Source: Utricularia gibba (Eukaryota > Streptophyta > Magnoliopsida > Lamiales > Lentibulariaceae). From it: 64,000 nucleotides of DNA. A program made the position numbers and the translations under genes. A model generated the notes under the pieces. The model searched no databases and was not told the origin of the DNA. It saw nothing but the letters and a program-made list of their open reading frames with translations. The stretch is taken from NCBI GenBank assembly GCA_002189035.1, contig NEEC01000007.1, forward strand, positions 3,596,001-3,660,000, given 5' to 3'. Positions 12,387 to 27,300 of this stretch are shown one piece after another (positions within the stretch are counted from its first letter, which is position 1; each line of letters opens with the position of its first letter).

Positions 12387-15300
12387 TGATGCATTTATTA
12401 ACGTTGGGTTTTAATAGGCTGCCTACATGGTTTCTCAAGGAAAAGCTTGTCGTTTCTGGGCGGGTGATGTCTTTTGGAACTTCGTTCTGACCATAGGTTC
12501 GGTCTGACTCCTTTGCCACATCGGGTCCTACTCGACGAAAATCGTGATGCAGTTATTGAAGTTAGGATTTCATGAGCACCCAAAATGGTTTTCTCAACCG
12601 CATGCTTTATATTTGATAAGGTGCTCTCGTGGGGCAACGGTATCGAGTAGGAGGTCGAGTCGAGCTCGGGCCCATAGTCATTTGTAGCTCGGCAAAAAAC
12701 TTGATGCATTTATTAACGGTTGGTTTTAATAGGCTGCCTCATGGTTTTCTCAAGGAAAAGCTTGTCGTTTTTGGGCGGGTGATGTCGTTGTGAACTTCGT
12801 TCTGACCAAGGTTCGGTCTGTCTCCTTTGCCAAATCTGGTCCTACTCGACGAAAATCGTGATGCAGTTATTGAAGTTAGGATTTCATGAGCACCCAAAAT
12901 GCTTTTGTCAATCGCATGCTTTGTAGTTGAGGAGGCGCTCTAGTGGGGCACGGTATCGGGCAAAAGGTCGAGTCGGCTCGCTCCCAGTCATTTTTAGCCT
13001 GTCAAAAAAAGTGATGCATTTATTAACGTTGGGTTTTAATAGGCTGCCTACATGGTTTCTCAAGGAAAAGCTTGTCGTTTCTGGGCGGGTGATGTCTTTT
13101 GGAACTTCGTTCTGACCATAGGTTCGGTCTGACTCCTTTGCCACATCGGGTCCTACTCGACGAAAATCGTGATGCAGTTATTGAAGTTAGGATTTCATGA
13201 GCACCCAAAATGGTTTTCTCAACCGCATGCTTTATATTTGATAAGGTGCTCTCGTGGGGCAACGGTATCGAGCAGGAGGTCGAGTCGAGCTCGGGCCCAT
13301 AGTCATTTGTAGCCGGCAAAAAACTTGATGCATTTATTAACGTTGGTTTAATAGGCTGCCTATGGTTTCTCAAGGAAAAGCTTGTCGTTTTGGGCGGGTG
13401 ATGTCGTTGGAACTTCGTTCTGACCAAGGTTCGGTCTGACTCCTTTGCCACATCGGGTCCTACTCGACGAAAATCGTGATGCAGTTATTGAAGTTAGGAT
13501 TTCATGAGCACCCAAAATGTTTTTCAACCGCATGCTTTGTATTTGAGGAGGCGCTCTCGTGGGGCAACGGTATCGAGAGGTCGAGTCGCTCGCCCAGAGT
13601 CATTTGTACAAAAAATTGATGCATTTATTAACGTTGGGTTTTAATAGGCTGCCTACTTTCTCAAGGAAAAGCTTGTCGTTCTGGCGGGTGATGTCTTTGG
13701 AACTTCGTTCTGACCAAGGTTCGTCTGACTCCTTTGCCACATCGGTCCTACTCGACGAAAATCGTGATGCAGTTATTGAAGTTAGGATTTCATGAGCACC
13801 CAAAATGGTTTTCTCAACCGCATGCTTTATATTTGATAAGGCTCTCGTGGGGCAACGGTATCGAGCAGGAGGTCGAGTCGAGCTCGGCCCAGAGTCATTT
13901 GTAGCCCGGCAAAAAAATTGATGCATTTATTAACGTTTTTATAGGCTGCCTACATAGTTTCTCAAGGAAAAGCTTGTCGTTTCTGGGCGGGTGATGTCTT
14001 TTGGAACTTCGTTCTGACCAAGGTTCGGTCTGACTCCTTTGCCAAATCGGGTCCTACTCGACGAAAATCGTGATGCAGTTATTGAAGTTAGGATTTCATG
14101 AGCACCCAAAATGGTTTTCTCAACCGCATGCTTTATATTTGATAAGGTGCTCTCGTGGGGCAACGGTATCGAGTAGGAGGTCGAGTCGAGCTCGGCCCAT
14201 AGTCATTTGTAGCTCGGCAAAAAACTTGATGCATTTATTAACGGTTGGTTTTAATAGGCTGCCTCAATGGTTTTCTCAAGGAAAAGCTTGTCGTTTTTTG
14301 GGCGGTGATGTCGTTGTGAACTTCGTTCTGACCAAGGTTCGGTCTGTCTCCTTTGCCAAATCTGGTCCTACTCGACGAAAATCGTGATGCAGTTATTGAA
14401 GTTAGGATTTCATGAGCACCCAAAATGTTTTTCAATCGCATGCTTTATAGTTGAAGGCGCTCTAGTGGGGCACGGTATCGGGCAGGTCGAGTCGGGCTCG
14501 CCCAGAGTCATTTTAGCCCAAAAAATTGATGCATTTATTAACGTTGGTTTTAATAGGCTGCCTACATGGTTTCTCAAGGAAAAGCTTGTCGTTTCTGGCG
14601 GGTGATGTCTTTTGGAACTTCGTTCTGACCAAGGTTCGGTCTGACTCCTTTGCCACATCGGGTCCTACTCGACGAAAATCGTGATGCAGTTATTGAAGTT
14701 AGGATTCATGAGCACCCAAAATGGTTTTCTCAACCGCATGCTTTATATTTGATAAGGCGCTCTCGTGGGGCAACGGTATCGAGCAGGAGGTCGAGTCGAG
14801 CTCGGCCCAGAGTCATTTGTAGCCCGGCAAAAAAATTGATGCATTTATTAACGTTGGTTTAATAGGCTGCCTACATAGTTTCTCAAGGAAAAGCTTGTCG
14901 TTTCTGGGCGGGTGATGTCTTTTGGAACTTCGTTCTGACCATAGGTTCGGTCTGACTCCTTTGCCACATCGGGTCCTACTCGACGAAAATCGTGATGCAG
15001 TTATTGAAGTTAGGATTTCATGAGCACCCAAAATGGTTTTCTCAACCGCATGCTTTATATTTGATAAGGTGCTCTCGTGGGCAACGGTATCGAGTAGGAG
15101 GTCGAGTCGAGCTCGGGCCCATAGTCATTTGTAGCTCGGCAAAAAACTTGATGCATTTATTAACGTTGGTTTTAATAGGCTGCCTCAATGGTTTTCTCAA
15201 GGAAAAGCTTGTCGTTTTTGGGCGGGTGATGTCGTTGAACTTCGGACCAAGGTTCGGTCTGACTCCTTTGGGTCCTACTCGACGAAAATCGTGATGCAGT

Positions 15301-18300
15301 TATTGAAGTTAGGATCATGAGCACCCAAAATGTTTTGTCAACGCATGCTTTATATTTGAGGAGGCGCTCTAGTGGGGCACGGTATAGGTCGAGTCGGGCT
15401 CGCCCAGAGTCATTTTTAGGCAAAAAAAGTGATGCATTTATTAACGTTGGGTTTTAATAGGCTGCCTACATTTTCTCAAGGAAAAGCTTGTCGTTTCTGG
15501 GCGGGTGATGTCTTTTGGAACTTCGTTCTGACCATAGGTTCGGTCTGACTCCTTTGCCACATCGGTCCTACTCGACGAAAATCGTGATGCAGTTATTGAA
15601 GTTAGGATTTCATGAGCACCCAAAATGGTTTTCTCAACCGCATGCTTTATATTTGATAAGGCACTCTCGTGGGCAACGGTATCGAGCAGGAGGTCGAGTC
15701 GAGCTCGGCCCAGAGTCATTTGTAGCTCGGCAAAAAATTGATGCATTTATTAACGTTGGTTTATAGGCTGCCTACATAGTTTCTCAAGGAAAAGCTTGTC
15801 GTTTCTGGGCGGGTGATGTCTTTTGGAACTTCGTTCTGACCAAGGTTCGGTCTGACTCCTTTGCCACATCGGGTCCTACTCGACGAAAATCGTGATGCAG
15901 TTATTGAAGTTAGGATTTCATGAGCACCCAAAATGGTTTTCTCAACCGCATGCTTTATATTTGATAAGGTGCTCTCGTGGGGCAACGGTATCGAGTAGGA
16001 GGTCGAGTCGAGCTCGGGCCCATAGTCATTTGTAGCTCGGCAAAAAACTTGATGCATTTATTAACGGTTGGTTTTAATAGGCTGCCTCAATGGTTTTCTC
16101 AAGGAAAAGCTTGTCGTTTTTGGGCGGGTGATGTCGTTGTGAACTTCGTTCTGACCAAGGTTCTCCTTTGCCAAATCTGGTCCTACTCGACGAAAATCGT
16201 GATGCAGTTATTGAAGTTAGGATTTCATGAGCACCCAAAATGCTTTTGTCAATCGCATGCTTTGTAGTTGAGGAGGCGCTCTAGTGGGGCACGGTATCGG
16301 GCAAAAGGTCGAGTCGGGCTCGCTCCCAGAGTCATTTTTAGCCTGTCAAAAAAAGTGATGCATTTATTAACGTTGGGTTTTAATAGGCTGCCTACATGGT
16401 TTCTCAAGGAAAAGCTTGTCGTTTCTGGCGGGTGATGTCTTTTGGAACTTCGTTCTGACCATAGGTTCGGTCTGACTCCTTTGCCACATCGGGTCCTACT
16501 CGACGAAAATCGTGATGCAGTTATTGAAGTTAGGATTTCATGAGCACCCAAAATGGTTTTCTCAACCGCATGCTTTATATTTGATAAGGTGCTCTCGTGG
16601 GGCAACGGTATCGAGTAGGAGGTCGAGTCGAGCTCGGGCCCATAGTCATTTGTAGCTCGGCAAAAAAACTTGATGCATTTATTAACGGTTGGTTTTAATA
16701 GGCTGCCTCAATGGTTTTCTCAAGGAAAAGCTTGTCGTTTTTGGGCGGTGATGTCGTTGTGAACTTCGTTCTGACCCAAGGTTCGGTCTGTCTCCTTTGC
16801 CAAATCTGGTCCTACTCGACGAAAATCGTGATGCAGTTATTGAAGTTAGGATTTCATGAGCACCCAAAATGCTTTTGTCAATCGCATGCTTTGTATTGAG
16901 GCGCTCTGTGGGGCACGGTATCGGGCAAAAGGTCGAGTCGGGCTCGCCCAGAGTCATTTTTAGCCTGCAAAAAAAGTGATGCATTTATTAACGTTGGGTT
17001 TTAATAGGCTGCCTACATGGTTTCTCAAGGAAAAGCTTGTCGTTTCTGGGCGGGTGATGTCTTTTGGAACTTCGTTCTGACCATAGGTTCGGTCTGACTC
17101 CTTTGCCACATCGGGTCCTACTCGACGAAAATCGTGATGCAGTTATTGAAGTTAGGATTTCATGAGCACCCAAAATGGTTTTCTCAACCGCATGCTTTAT
17201 ATTTGATAAGGTGCTCTCGTGGGGCAACGGTATCGAGTAGGAGGTCGAGTCGAGCTCGGGCCCATAGTCATTTGTAGCTCGGCAAAAAACTTGATGCATT
17301 TATTAACGGTTGGTTTTAATAGGCTGCCTCAATGGTTTTCTCAAGGAAAAGCTTGTCGTTTTTGGGCGGGTGATGTCGTTGTGAACTTCGTTCTGACCCA
17401 AGGTTCGGTCTGACTCCTTTGCCAAATCTGGTCCTACTCGACGAAAATCGTGATGCAGTTATTGAAGTTAGGATTTCATGAGCACCCAAAATGCTTTTTC
17501 AATCGCATGCTTTGTATTTGAGGAGGCGCTCTAGTGGGGCACGGTATCGGGCAGGTCGAGTCGGGCTCGCCCAGAGTCATTTTACAAAAAAAGTGATGCA
17601 TTTATTAACGTTGGTTTTAATAGGCTGCCTACATGGTTTCTCAAGGAAAAGCTTGTCGTTTCTGGGCGGGTGATGTCTTTTGGAACTTCGTTCTGACCAA
17701 GTTCGGTCTGACTCCTTTGCCACATCGGGTCCTACTCGACGAAAATCGTGATGCAGTTATTGAAGTTAGGATTTCATGAGCACCCAAAATGTTTTTCAAT
17801 CGCATGCTTTGTAGTTGAGGAGGCGCTCTAGTGGGGCACGGTATCGGGCAAAGGTCGAGTCGAGCTCGCTCCCAGAGTCATTTTTTAGCCTGCAAAAAAA
17901 GTGATGCATTTATTAACGTTGGGTTTTAATAGGCTGCCTACATGGTTTCTCAAGGAAAAGCTTGTCGTTTCTGGGCGGGTGATGTCTTTTGGAACTTCGT
18001 TCTGACCATAGGTTCGGTCTGACTCCTTTGCCACATCGGGTCCTACTCGACGAAAATCGTGATGCAGTTATTGAAGTTAGGATTTCATGAGCACCCAAAA
18101 TGGTTTTCTCAACCGCATGCTTTATATTTGATAAGTGCTCTCGTGGGGCAACGGTATCGAGTAGGAGGTCGAGTCGAGCTCGGCCCATAGTCATTTGTAG
18201 CTCGGCAAAAAAACTTGATGCATTTATTAACGGTTGGTTTTAATAGGCTGCCAATGGTTTTCTCAAGGAAAAGCTTGTCGTTTGGGCGGTGATGTCGTTG

Positions 18301-21300
18301 TGAACTTCGTTCTGACCAAGGTTCGGTCTGACTCCTTTGCCAAATCTGGTCCTACTCGACGAAAATCGTGATGCAGTTATTGAAGTTAGGATTTCATGAG
18401 CACCCAAAATGTTTTTCAATCGCATGCTTTGTTTGAGGAGGCGCTCTAGTGGGGCACGGTATCGGCAAAAGGTCGAGTCGGGCTCGCCCCAGAGTCATTT
18501 TAGCCTGCAAAAAAAGTGATGCATTTATTAACGTTGGGTTTTAATAGGCTGCCTACATGGTTTCTCAAGGAAAAGCTTGTCGTTTCTGGGCGGGTGATGT
18601 CTTTTGGAACTTCGTTCTGACCATAGGTTCGGTCTGACTCCTTTGCCACATCGGGTCCTACTCGACGAAAATCGTGATGCAGTTATTGAAGTTAGGATTC
18701 ATGAGCACCCAAAATGGTTTTCTCAACCGCATGCTTTATATTTGATAAGGCACTCTCGTGGGGCAACGGTATCGAGCAGGAGGTCGAGTCGAGCTCGGCC
18801 AGAGTCATTTGTAGCCCGGCAAAAAAATTGATGCATTTATTAACGTTCGGCTTTATAGGCTGCCTACATAGTTTCTCAAGGAAAAGCTTGTCGTTTCTGG
18901 GCGGGTGATGTCGTTTTGAACTTCGTTCTGACCGTTCGGTCTGACTCCTTTGCCACATCGGGTCCTACTCGACGAAAATCGTGATGCAGTTATTGAAGTT
19001 AGGATTTCATGAGCACCCAAAATGTTTTCTCAACCGCATGCTTTATATTTGATAAGGCTCTCGTGGGGCAACGGTATCGAGCAGGAGGTCGAGTCGAGCT
19101 CGGGCCATAGTCATTTGTAGCTCGGCAAAAAACTTGATGCATTTATTAACGTTGGTTTTAATAGGCTGCCTCAATGTTTCTCAAGGAAAAGCTTGTCGTT
19201 TTTGGCGGGTGATGTCGTTGTGAACTTCGTTCTGACCAAGGTTCGTCTGACTCCTTTGCCAATCGGGTCCTACTCGACGAAAATCGTGATGCAGTTATTG
19301 AAGTTAGGATTCATGAGCACCCAAAATGGTTTTCTCAATCGCACAGGCGCTCTCGTGGGCACGGTATCGGCAAAGGTCGAGTCGAGCTCGCCCAGAGTCA
19401 TTTGTAGCCTGCAAAAAAGTGATGCATTTATTAACGTTTTTAATAGGCTGCCTACATGGTTTCTCAAGGAAAAGCTTGTCGTTTCTGGGCGGGTGATGTC
19501 TTTTGGAACTTCGTTCTGACCAAGGTTCGGTCTGACTCCTTTGCCACATCGGGTCCTACTCGACGAAAATCGTGATGCAGTTATTGAAGTTAGGATTCAT
19601 GAGCACCCAAAATGGTTTTCTCAACCGCATGCTTTATATTTGATAAGGTGCTCTCGTGGGGCAACGGTATCGAGCAGGAGGTCGAGTCGAGCTCGGGCCC
19701 ATAGTCATTTGTAGCTCGGCAAAAAACTTGATGCATTTATTAACGGTTGGTTTTAATAGGCTGCCTCAATGGTTTCTCAAGGAAAAGCTTGTCGTTTTGG
19801 GCGGGTGATGTCGTTGTGAACTTCGTTCTGACCAAGGTTCGGTCTGTCTCCTTTGCCAAATCTGGTCCTACTCGACGAAAATCGTGATGCAGTTATTGAA
19901 GTTAGGATTTCATGAGCACCCAAAATGTTTTCTCAATCGCATGCTTTGTATTTGAGGAGGCGCTCTAGTGGGGCACGGTATCGGGCAAAAGGTCGAGTCG
20001 GGCTCGCCCAGAGTCATTTTTAGCCTGTCAAAAAAGTGATGCATTTATTAACGTTGGTTTTAATAGGCTGCCTACATGGTTTCTCAAGGAAAAGCTTGTC
20101 GTTTCTGGGGGGTGATGTCTTTTGGAACTTCGTTCTGACCATAGGTTCGGTCTGACTCCTTTGCCACATCGGGTCCTACTCGACGAAAATCGTGATGCAG
20201 TTATTGAAGTTAGGATTTCATGAGCACCCAAAATGGTTTTCTCAACCGCATGCTTTATATTTGATAAGGCGCTCTCGTGGGGCAACGGTATCGAGCAGGA
20301 GGTCGAGTCGAGCTCGGGCCCATAGTCATTTGTAGCTCGGCAAAAAATTGATGCATTATTAACGTTGGTTTTAATAGCCTACATAGTTTTCTCAAGGAAA
20401 AGCTTGTCGTTTTTGGGCGGGTGATGTCGTTGTGAACTTCGTTCTGACCCAAGGTTCGGTCTGTCCTTTGCCAAGGTCCTACTCGACGAAAATCGTGATG
20501 CAGTTATTGAAGTTAGGATTTCATGAGCACCCAAAATGGTTTTCTCAACCGCATGCTTTATATTTGATAAGGTGCTCTCGTGGGGCAACGGTATCGTAGG
20601 AGGTCGAGTCGAGCTCGGGCCCATAGTCATTTGTAGCTCGGCAAAAAACTTGATGCATTTATTAACGTTGGTTTTAATAGGCTGCCTAATGGTTTTCTCA
20701 AGGAAAAGCTTGTCGTTTTGGGCGGTGATGTCGTTGTGAACTTCGTTCTGACCCAAGGTTCGGTCTGTCTCCTTTGCCAATCTGGTCCTACTCGACGAAA
20801 ATCGTGATGCAGTTATTGAAGTTAGGATTTCATGAGCACCCAAAATGTTTTTCAATCGCATGCTTTATATTTGAAGGCGCTCTAGTGGGGCACGGTATCG
20901 GGCAAAGGTCGAGTCGGGCTCGCCCAGAGTCATTTTTTAGCCTGCAAAAAAATTGATGCATTTATTAACGTTGGGTTTTAATAGGCTGCCTACATGGTTT
21001 CTCAAGGAAAAGCTTGTCGTTTTGGGCGGTGATGTCTTTGGAACTTCGTTCTGACCAAGGTTCGGTCTGACTCCTTTGCCACATCGGTCCTACTCGACGA
21101 AAATCGTGATGCAGTTATTGAAGTTAGGTTCATGAGCACCCAAAATGGTTTTCTCAACCGCATGCTTTATATTTGATAAGGCACTCTCGTGGGGCAACGG
21201 TATCGAGCAGGAGGTCGAGTCGAGCTCGGCCCATAGTCATTTGTAGCTCGGCAAAAAATTGATGCATTTATTAACGGTTTTAATAGGCTGCCTATGGTTT

Positions 21301-24300
21301 CTCAAGGAAAAGCTTGTCGTTTTTGGGCGGGTGATGTCGTTGGGAACTTCGTTCTGACCAAGGTTCGGTCTGACTCCTTTGCCAATCGGTCCTACTCGAC
21401 GAAAATCGTGATGCAGTTATTGAAGTTAGGATTTCATGAGCACCCAAAATGGTTTTCTCAACCGCATGCTTTATATTTGAAAGGCGCTCTCGTGGGGCAA
21501 CGGTATCGAGTAGGAGGTCGAGTCGAGCTCGGGCCCATAGTCATTTGTAGCTCGGCAAAAAACTTGATGCATTATTAACGTTGGTTTTAATAGGCTGCCT
21601 CAATGGTTTTCTCAAGGAAAAGCTTGTCGTTTTGGGCGGGTGATGTCGTTGTGAACTTCGTTCTGACCCAAGGTTCGGTCTGTCTCCTTTGCCGTCCTAC
21701 TCGACGAAAATCGTGATGCAGTTATTGAAGTTAGGATTTCATGAGCACCCAAAATGTTTTCTCAACCGCATGCTTTATATTTGAGGAGGCGCTCTCGTGG
21801 GGCACGGTATCGAGCAAAAGGTCGAGTCGGGCTCGCCAGAGTCATTTTTAGCCGCAAAAAAATTGATGCATTTATTAACGTTGGGTTTTAATAGGCTGCC
21901 TACATGGTTTCTCAAGGAAAAGCTGTCGTTTCTGGGCGGGTGATGTCTTTTGGAACTTCGTTCTGACCAAGGTTCGGTCTGACTCCTTTGCCACATCGGG
22001 TCCTACTCGACGAAAATCGTGATGCAGTTATTGAAGTTAGGATTCATGAGCACCCAAAATGGTTTTCTCAACCGCATGCTTTATATTTGAAGGCGCTCTG
22101 GGGCAACGGTATCGAGCAGGAGGTCGAGTCGAGCTCGGCCCAAGTCATTTGTAGCCCGCAAAAAAATTGATGCATTTATTAACGTTGGCTTTATTAGGCT
22201 GCCTACATGTTTCTCAAGGAAAAGCTTGTCGTTTCTGGGCGGGTGATGTCTTTTGAACTTCGTTCTGACCAAGGTTCGGTCTGACTCCTTTGCCACATCG
22301 GTCCTACTCGACGAAAATCGTGATGCAGTTATTGAAGTTAGGATTTCATGAGCACCCAAAATGGTTTTCTCAACCGCATGCTTTATATTTGATAAGGTGC
22401 TCTCGTGGGGCAACGGTATCGAGTAGGAGGTCGAGTCGAGCTCGGCCATAGTCATTTGTAGCTCGGCAAAAAACTTGATGCATTTATTAACGTTGGTTTT
22501 AATAGGCTGCCTCAATGGTTTTCTCAAGGAAAAGCTTGTCGTTTTTGGGCGGGTGATGTCGTTGTGAACTTCGTTCTGACCCAGGTTCGGTCTGTCTCCT
22601 TTGCCAATCGGGTCCTACTCGACGAAAATCGTGATGCAGTTATTGAAGTTAGGATTTCATGAGCACCCAAAATGGTTTTCTCAATCGCATGCTTTATATT
22701 TGAGGAGGCGCTCTAGTGGGGCACGGTATCGGGCAAAGGTCGAGTCGGCTCGGGCCCAGAGTCATTTTTAGCCGCAAAAAAAGTGATGCATTTATTAACG
22801 TTGGGTTTTATAGGCTGCCTACATGGTTTCTCAAGGAAAAGCTTGTCGTTTCTGGGCGGGTGATGTCTTGGAACTTCGTTCTGACCAAGGTTCGGTCTGA
22901 CTCCTTTGCCACATCGGGTCCTACTCGACGAAAATCGTGATGCAGTTATTGAAGTTAGGATTCATGAGCACCCAAAATGGTTTTCTCAACCGCATGCTTT
23001 ATATTTGATAAGGCGCTCTCGTGGGGCAACGGTATCGAGGAGGTCGAGTCGAGCTCGGCCCAGAGTCATTTGTAGCTCGGCAAAAAAATTGATGCATTTA
23101 TTAACGTTGGTTTTATTAGGCTGCCTACATTTCTCAAGGAAAAGCTTGTCGTTTTGGCGGGTGATGTCTTTTGGAACTTCGTTCTGACCAAGGTTCGGTC
23201 TGACTCCTTTGCCACATCGGGTCCTACTCGACGAAAATCGTGATGCAGTTATTGAAGTTAGGATTTCATGAGCACCCAAAATGGTTTTCTCAACCGCATG
23301 CTTTATATTTGATAAGGGCTCTCGTGGGGCAACGTATCGAGTAGGAGGTCGAGTCGAGCTCGGCCCATAGTCATTTGTAGCTCGGCAAAAAACTTGATGC
23401 ATTTATTAACGTTGGTTTTAATAGGCTGCCTCAATGGTTTTCTCAAGGAAAAGCTTGTCGTTTTTGGCGGGTGATGTCGTTGTGAACTTCGTTCTGACCC
23501 AAGGTTCGGTCTGACTCCTTTGCCAAATCGGTCCTACTCGACGAAAATCGTGATGCAGTTATTGAAGTTAGGATTTCATGAGCACCCAAAATGGTTTTTC
23601 AATCGCATGCTTTTGTATTTGAGGAGGCGCTCTCGTGGGGCAACGGTATCGAGCAGGAGGTCGAGTCGGGCTCGCCCAGAGTCATTTGTAGCCCGCAAAA
23701 AAATTGATGCATTTATTAACGTTGGGTTTTAATAGGCTGCCTACATGGTTTCTCAAGGAAAAGCTTGTCGTTTCTGGGCGGGTGATGTCTTTTGGAACTT
23801 CGTTCTGACCAAGGTTCGGTCTGACTCCTTTGCCACATCGGGTCCTACTCGACGAAAATCGTGATGCAGTTATTGAAGTTAGGATTCATGAGCACCCAAA
23901 ATGGTTTTCTCAACCGCATGCTTTATATTTGATAAGGCACTCTCGTGGGGCAACGGTATCGAGCAGGAGGTCGAGTCGAGCTCGGGCCAGTCATTTGTAG
24001 CCCGGCAAAAAAAATTGATGCATTTATTAACGTTGGCTTTAATAGGCTGCCTACATAGTTTCTCAAGGAAAAGCTTGTCGTTTTTGGCGGGTGATGTCGT
24101 TGGAACTTCGTTCTGACCCAAGGTTCTGTCTGACTCCTTTGCCACATCGGTCCTACTCGACGAAAATCGTGATGCAGTTATTGAAGTTAGGATTCATGAG
24201 CACCCAAAATGGTTTTTCAACCGCATGCTTTTATATTTGAGGAGCGCTCTCGTGGGGCAACGGTATCGAGCAGGAGGTCGAGTCGAGCTCGGGCCCATAG

Positions 24301-27300
24301 TCATTTGTAGCTCGGCAAAAAAATTGATGCATTTATTAACGTTGGTTTATAGGCTGCCTACATGGTTTTCTCAAGGAAAAGCTTGTCGTTTTTGGGCGGG
24401 TGATCGTTGGAACTTCGTTCTGACCCAAGGTTCGGTCTGACTCCTTTGCCACATCGGGTCCTACTCGACGAAAATCGTGATGCAGTTATTGAAGTTAGGA
24501 TTTCATGAGCACCCAAAATGGTTTTCTCAACCGCATGCTTTATATTTGATAAGGCGCTCTCGTGGGGCAACGGTATCGAGCAGGAGGTCGAGTCGAGCTC
24601 GGGCCCATAGTCATTTGTAGCTCGGCAAAAAACTTGATGCATTTATTAACGTTGGTTTTAATAGGCTGCCTCAATGGTTTTCTCAAGGAAAAGCTTGTCG
24701 TTTTGGCGGGTGATGTCGTTGTGAACTTCGTTCTGACCCAAGGTTCGGTCTGTCTCCTTTGCCAAATCGGGTCCTACTCGACGAAAATCGTGATGCAGTT
24801 ATTGAAGTTAGGATTTCATGAGCACCCAAAATGTTTTCTCAATCGCATGCTTTATATTTGAGGAGGCGCTCTAGTGGGCACGGTATAGGTCGAGTCGAGC
24901 TCGCCCAGAGTCATTTGTAGCGCAAAAAAATTGATGCATTTATTAACGTTGGTTTTAATAGGCTGCCTACATTTCTCAAGGAAAAGCTTGTCGTTTCTGG
25001 GCGGGTGATGTCTTTTGAACTTCGTTCTGACCCAAGGTTCGGTCTGACTCCTTTGCCACATCGGGTCCTACTCGACGAAAATCGTGATGCAGTTATTGAA
25101 GTTAGGATTTCATGAGCACCCAAAATGGTTTTCTCAACCGCATGCTTTATATTTGATAAGGCGCTCTCGTGGGGCAACGGTATCGAGCAGGAGGTCGAGT
25201 CGAGCTCGGGCCCATAGTCATTTGTAGCTCGGCAAAAAAACTTGATGCATTTATTAACGGGGTTTTAATAGCTGCCTACATGGTTTTCTCAAGGAAAAGC
25301 TTGTCGTTTTTGGCGGGTGATGTCGTTGTGAACTTCGTTCTGACCCAAGGTTCGGTCTGTCTCCTTTGCCACATCTGGTCCTACTCGACGAAAATCGTGA
25401 TGCAGTTATTGAAGTTAGGATTTCATGAGCACCCAAAATGGTTTTCTCAACCGCATGCTTTATATTTGATAAGGCGCTCTCGTGGGGCAACGGTATCGAA
25501 GGAGGTCGAGTCGAGCTCGGCCCAGAGTCATTTGTAGCCCGGCAAAAAAATTGATGCATTTATTAACGTTGGTTTAATAGGCTGCCTACATGGTTTCTCA
25601 AGGAAAAGCTTGTCGTTTCTGGGCGGGTGATGTCTTTTGGAACTTCGTTCTGACCATAGGTTCGGTCTGACTCCTTTGCCACATCGGGTCCTACTCGACG
25701 AAAATCGTGATGCAGTTATTGAAGTTAGGATTTCATGAGCACCCAAAATGGTTTTCTCAACCGCATGCTTTATATTTGATAAGGGCTCTCGTGGGGCAAC
25801 GGTATCGAGCAGGAGGTCGAGTCGAGCTCGGGCCCATAGTCATTTGTAGCTCGGCAAAAAACTTGATGCATTTATTAACGTTGGTTTTAATAGGCTGCCT
25901 CAATGTTTTCTCAAGGAAAAGCTTGTCGTTTTTGGGCGGGTGATGTCGTTGTGAACTTCGTTCTGACCCAAGGTTCGGTCTGACTCCTTTGCCAAATCGG
26001 TCCTACTCGACGAAAATCGTGATGCAGTTATTGAAGTTAGGATTTCATGAGCACCCAAAATGTTTTCAACCGCATGCTTTATATTTGAGGAGGCGCTCTA
26101 GTGGGGCACGGTATCGGGCAGGTCGAGTCGAGCTCGGCTCCCAGTCATTTTGTAGCCGCAAAAAAATTGATGCATTTATTAACGTTGGGTTTTAATAGGC
26201 TGCCTACATGGTTTCTCAAGGAAAAGCTTGTCGTTTTTGGGCGGGTGATGTCTTTTGGAACTTCGTTCTGACCAAGGTTCGGTCTGACTCCTTTGCCACA
26301 TCGGGTCCTACTCGACGAAAATCGTGATGCAGTTATTGAAGTTAGGATTTCATGAGCACCCAAAATGGTTTTCTCAACCGCATGCTTTATATTTGATAAG
26401 GCTCTGGGGCAACGGTATCGAGCAGGAGGTCGAGTCGAGCTCGGCCCATAGTCATTTGTAGCTCGGCAAAAAAACTTGATGCATTTATTAACGTTGGTTT
26501 TAATAGGTTTTCTCAAGGAAAAGCTTGTCGTTTTTGGGCGGGTGATGTCGTTGTGAACTTCGTTCTGACCCAAGGTTCGGTCTGACTCCTTTGCCAAATC
26601 GGTCCTACTCGACGAAAATCGTGATGCAGTTATTGAAGTTAGGATTTCATGAGCACCCAAAATGGTTTCTCAACCGCATGCTTTATATTTGATAAGGGCT
26701 CTCGTGGGCAACGGTATCGAGCAGGAGGTCGAGTCGAGCTCGGCCCAGAGTCATTTGTAGCCGGCAAAAAAATTGATGCATTTATTAACGTTGGTTTTAA
26801 TAGGCTGCCTACATGGTTTCTCAAGGAAAAGCTTGTCGTTTCTGGGCGGTGATGTCTTTTGGAACTTCGTTCTGACCAAGGTTCGGTCTGACTCCTTTGC
26901 CACATCGGTCCTACTCGACGAAAATCGTGATGCAGTTATTGAAGTTAGGATTTCATGAGCACCCAAAATGGTTTTCTCAACCGCATGCTTTATATTTGAT
27001 AAGGGCTCTCGTGGGCAACGGTATCGAGCAGGAGGTCGAGTCGAGCTCGGGCCATAGTCATTTGTAGCTCGGCAAAAAACTTGATGCATTTATTAACGGT
27101 TGGTTTTAATAGGCTGCCTCAATGGTTTCTCAAGGAAAAGCTTGTCGTTTTTGGGCGGGTGATGTCGTTGTGAACTTCGTTCTGACCCAAGGTTCGGTCT
27201 GTCTCCTTTGCCAAATCTGGTCCTACTCGACGAAAATCGTGATGCAGTTATTGAAGTTAGGATCATGAGCACCCAAAATGGTTTTTCAACCGCATGCTTT

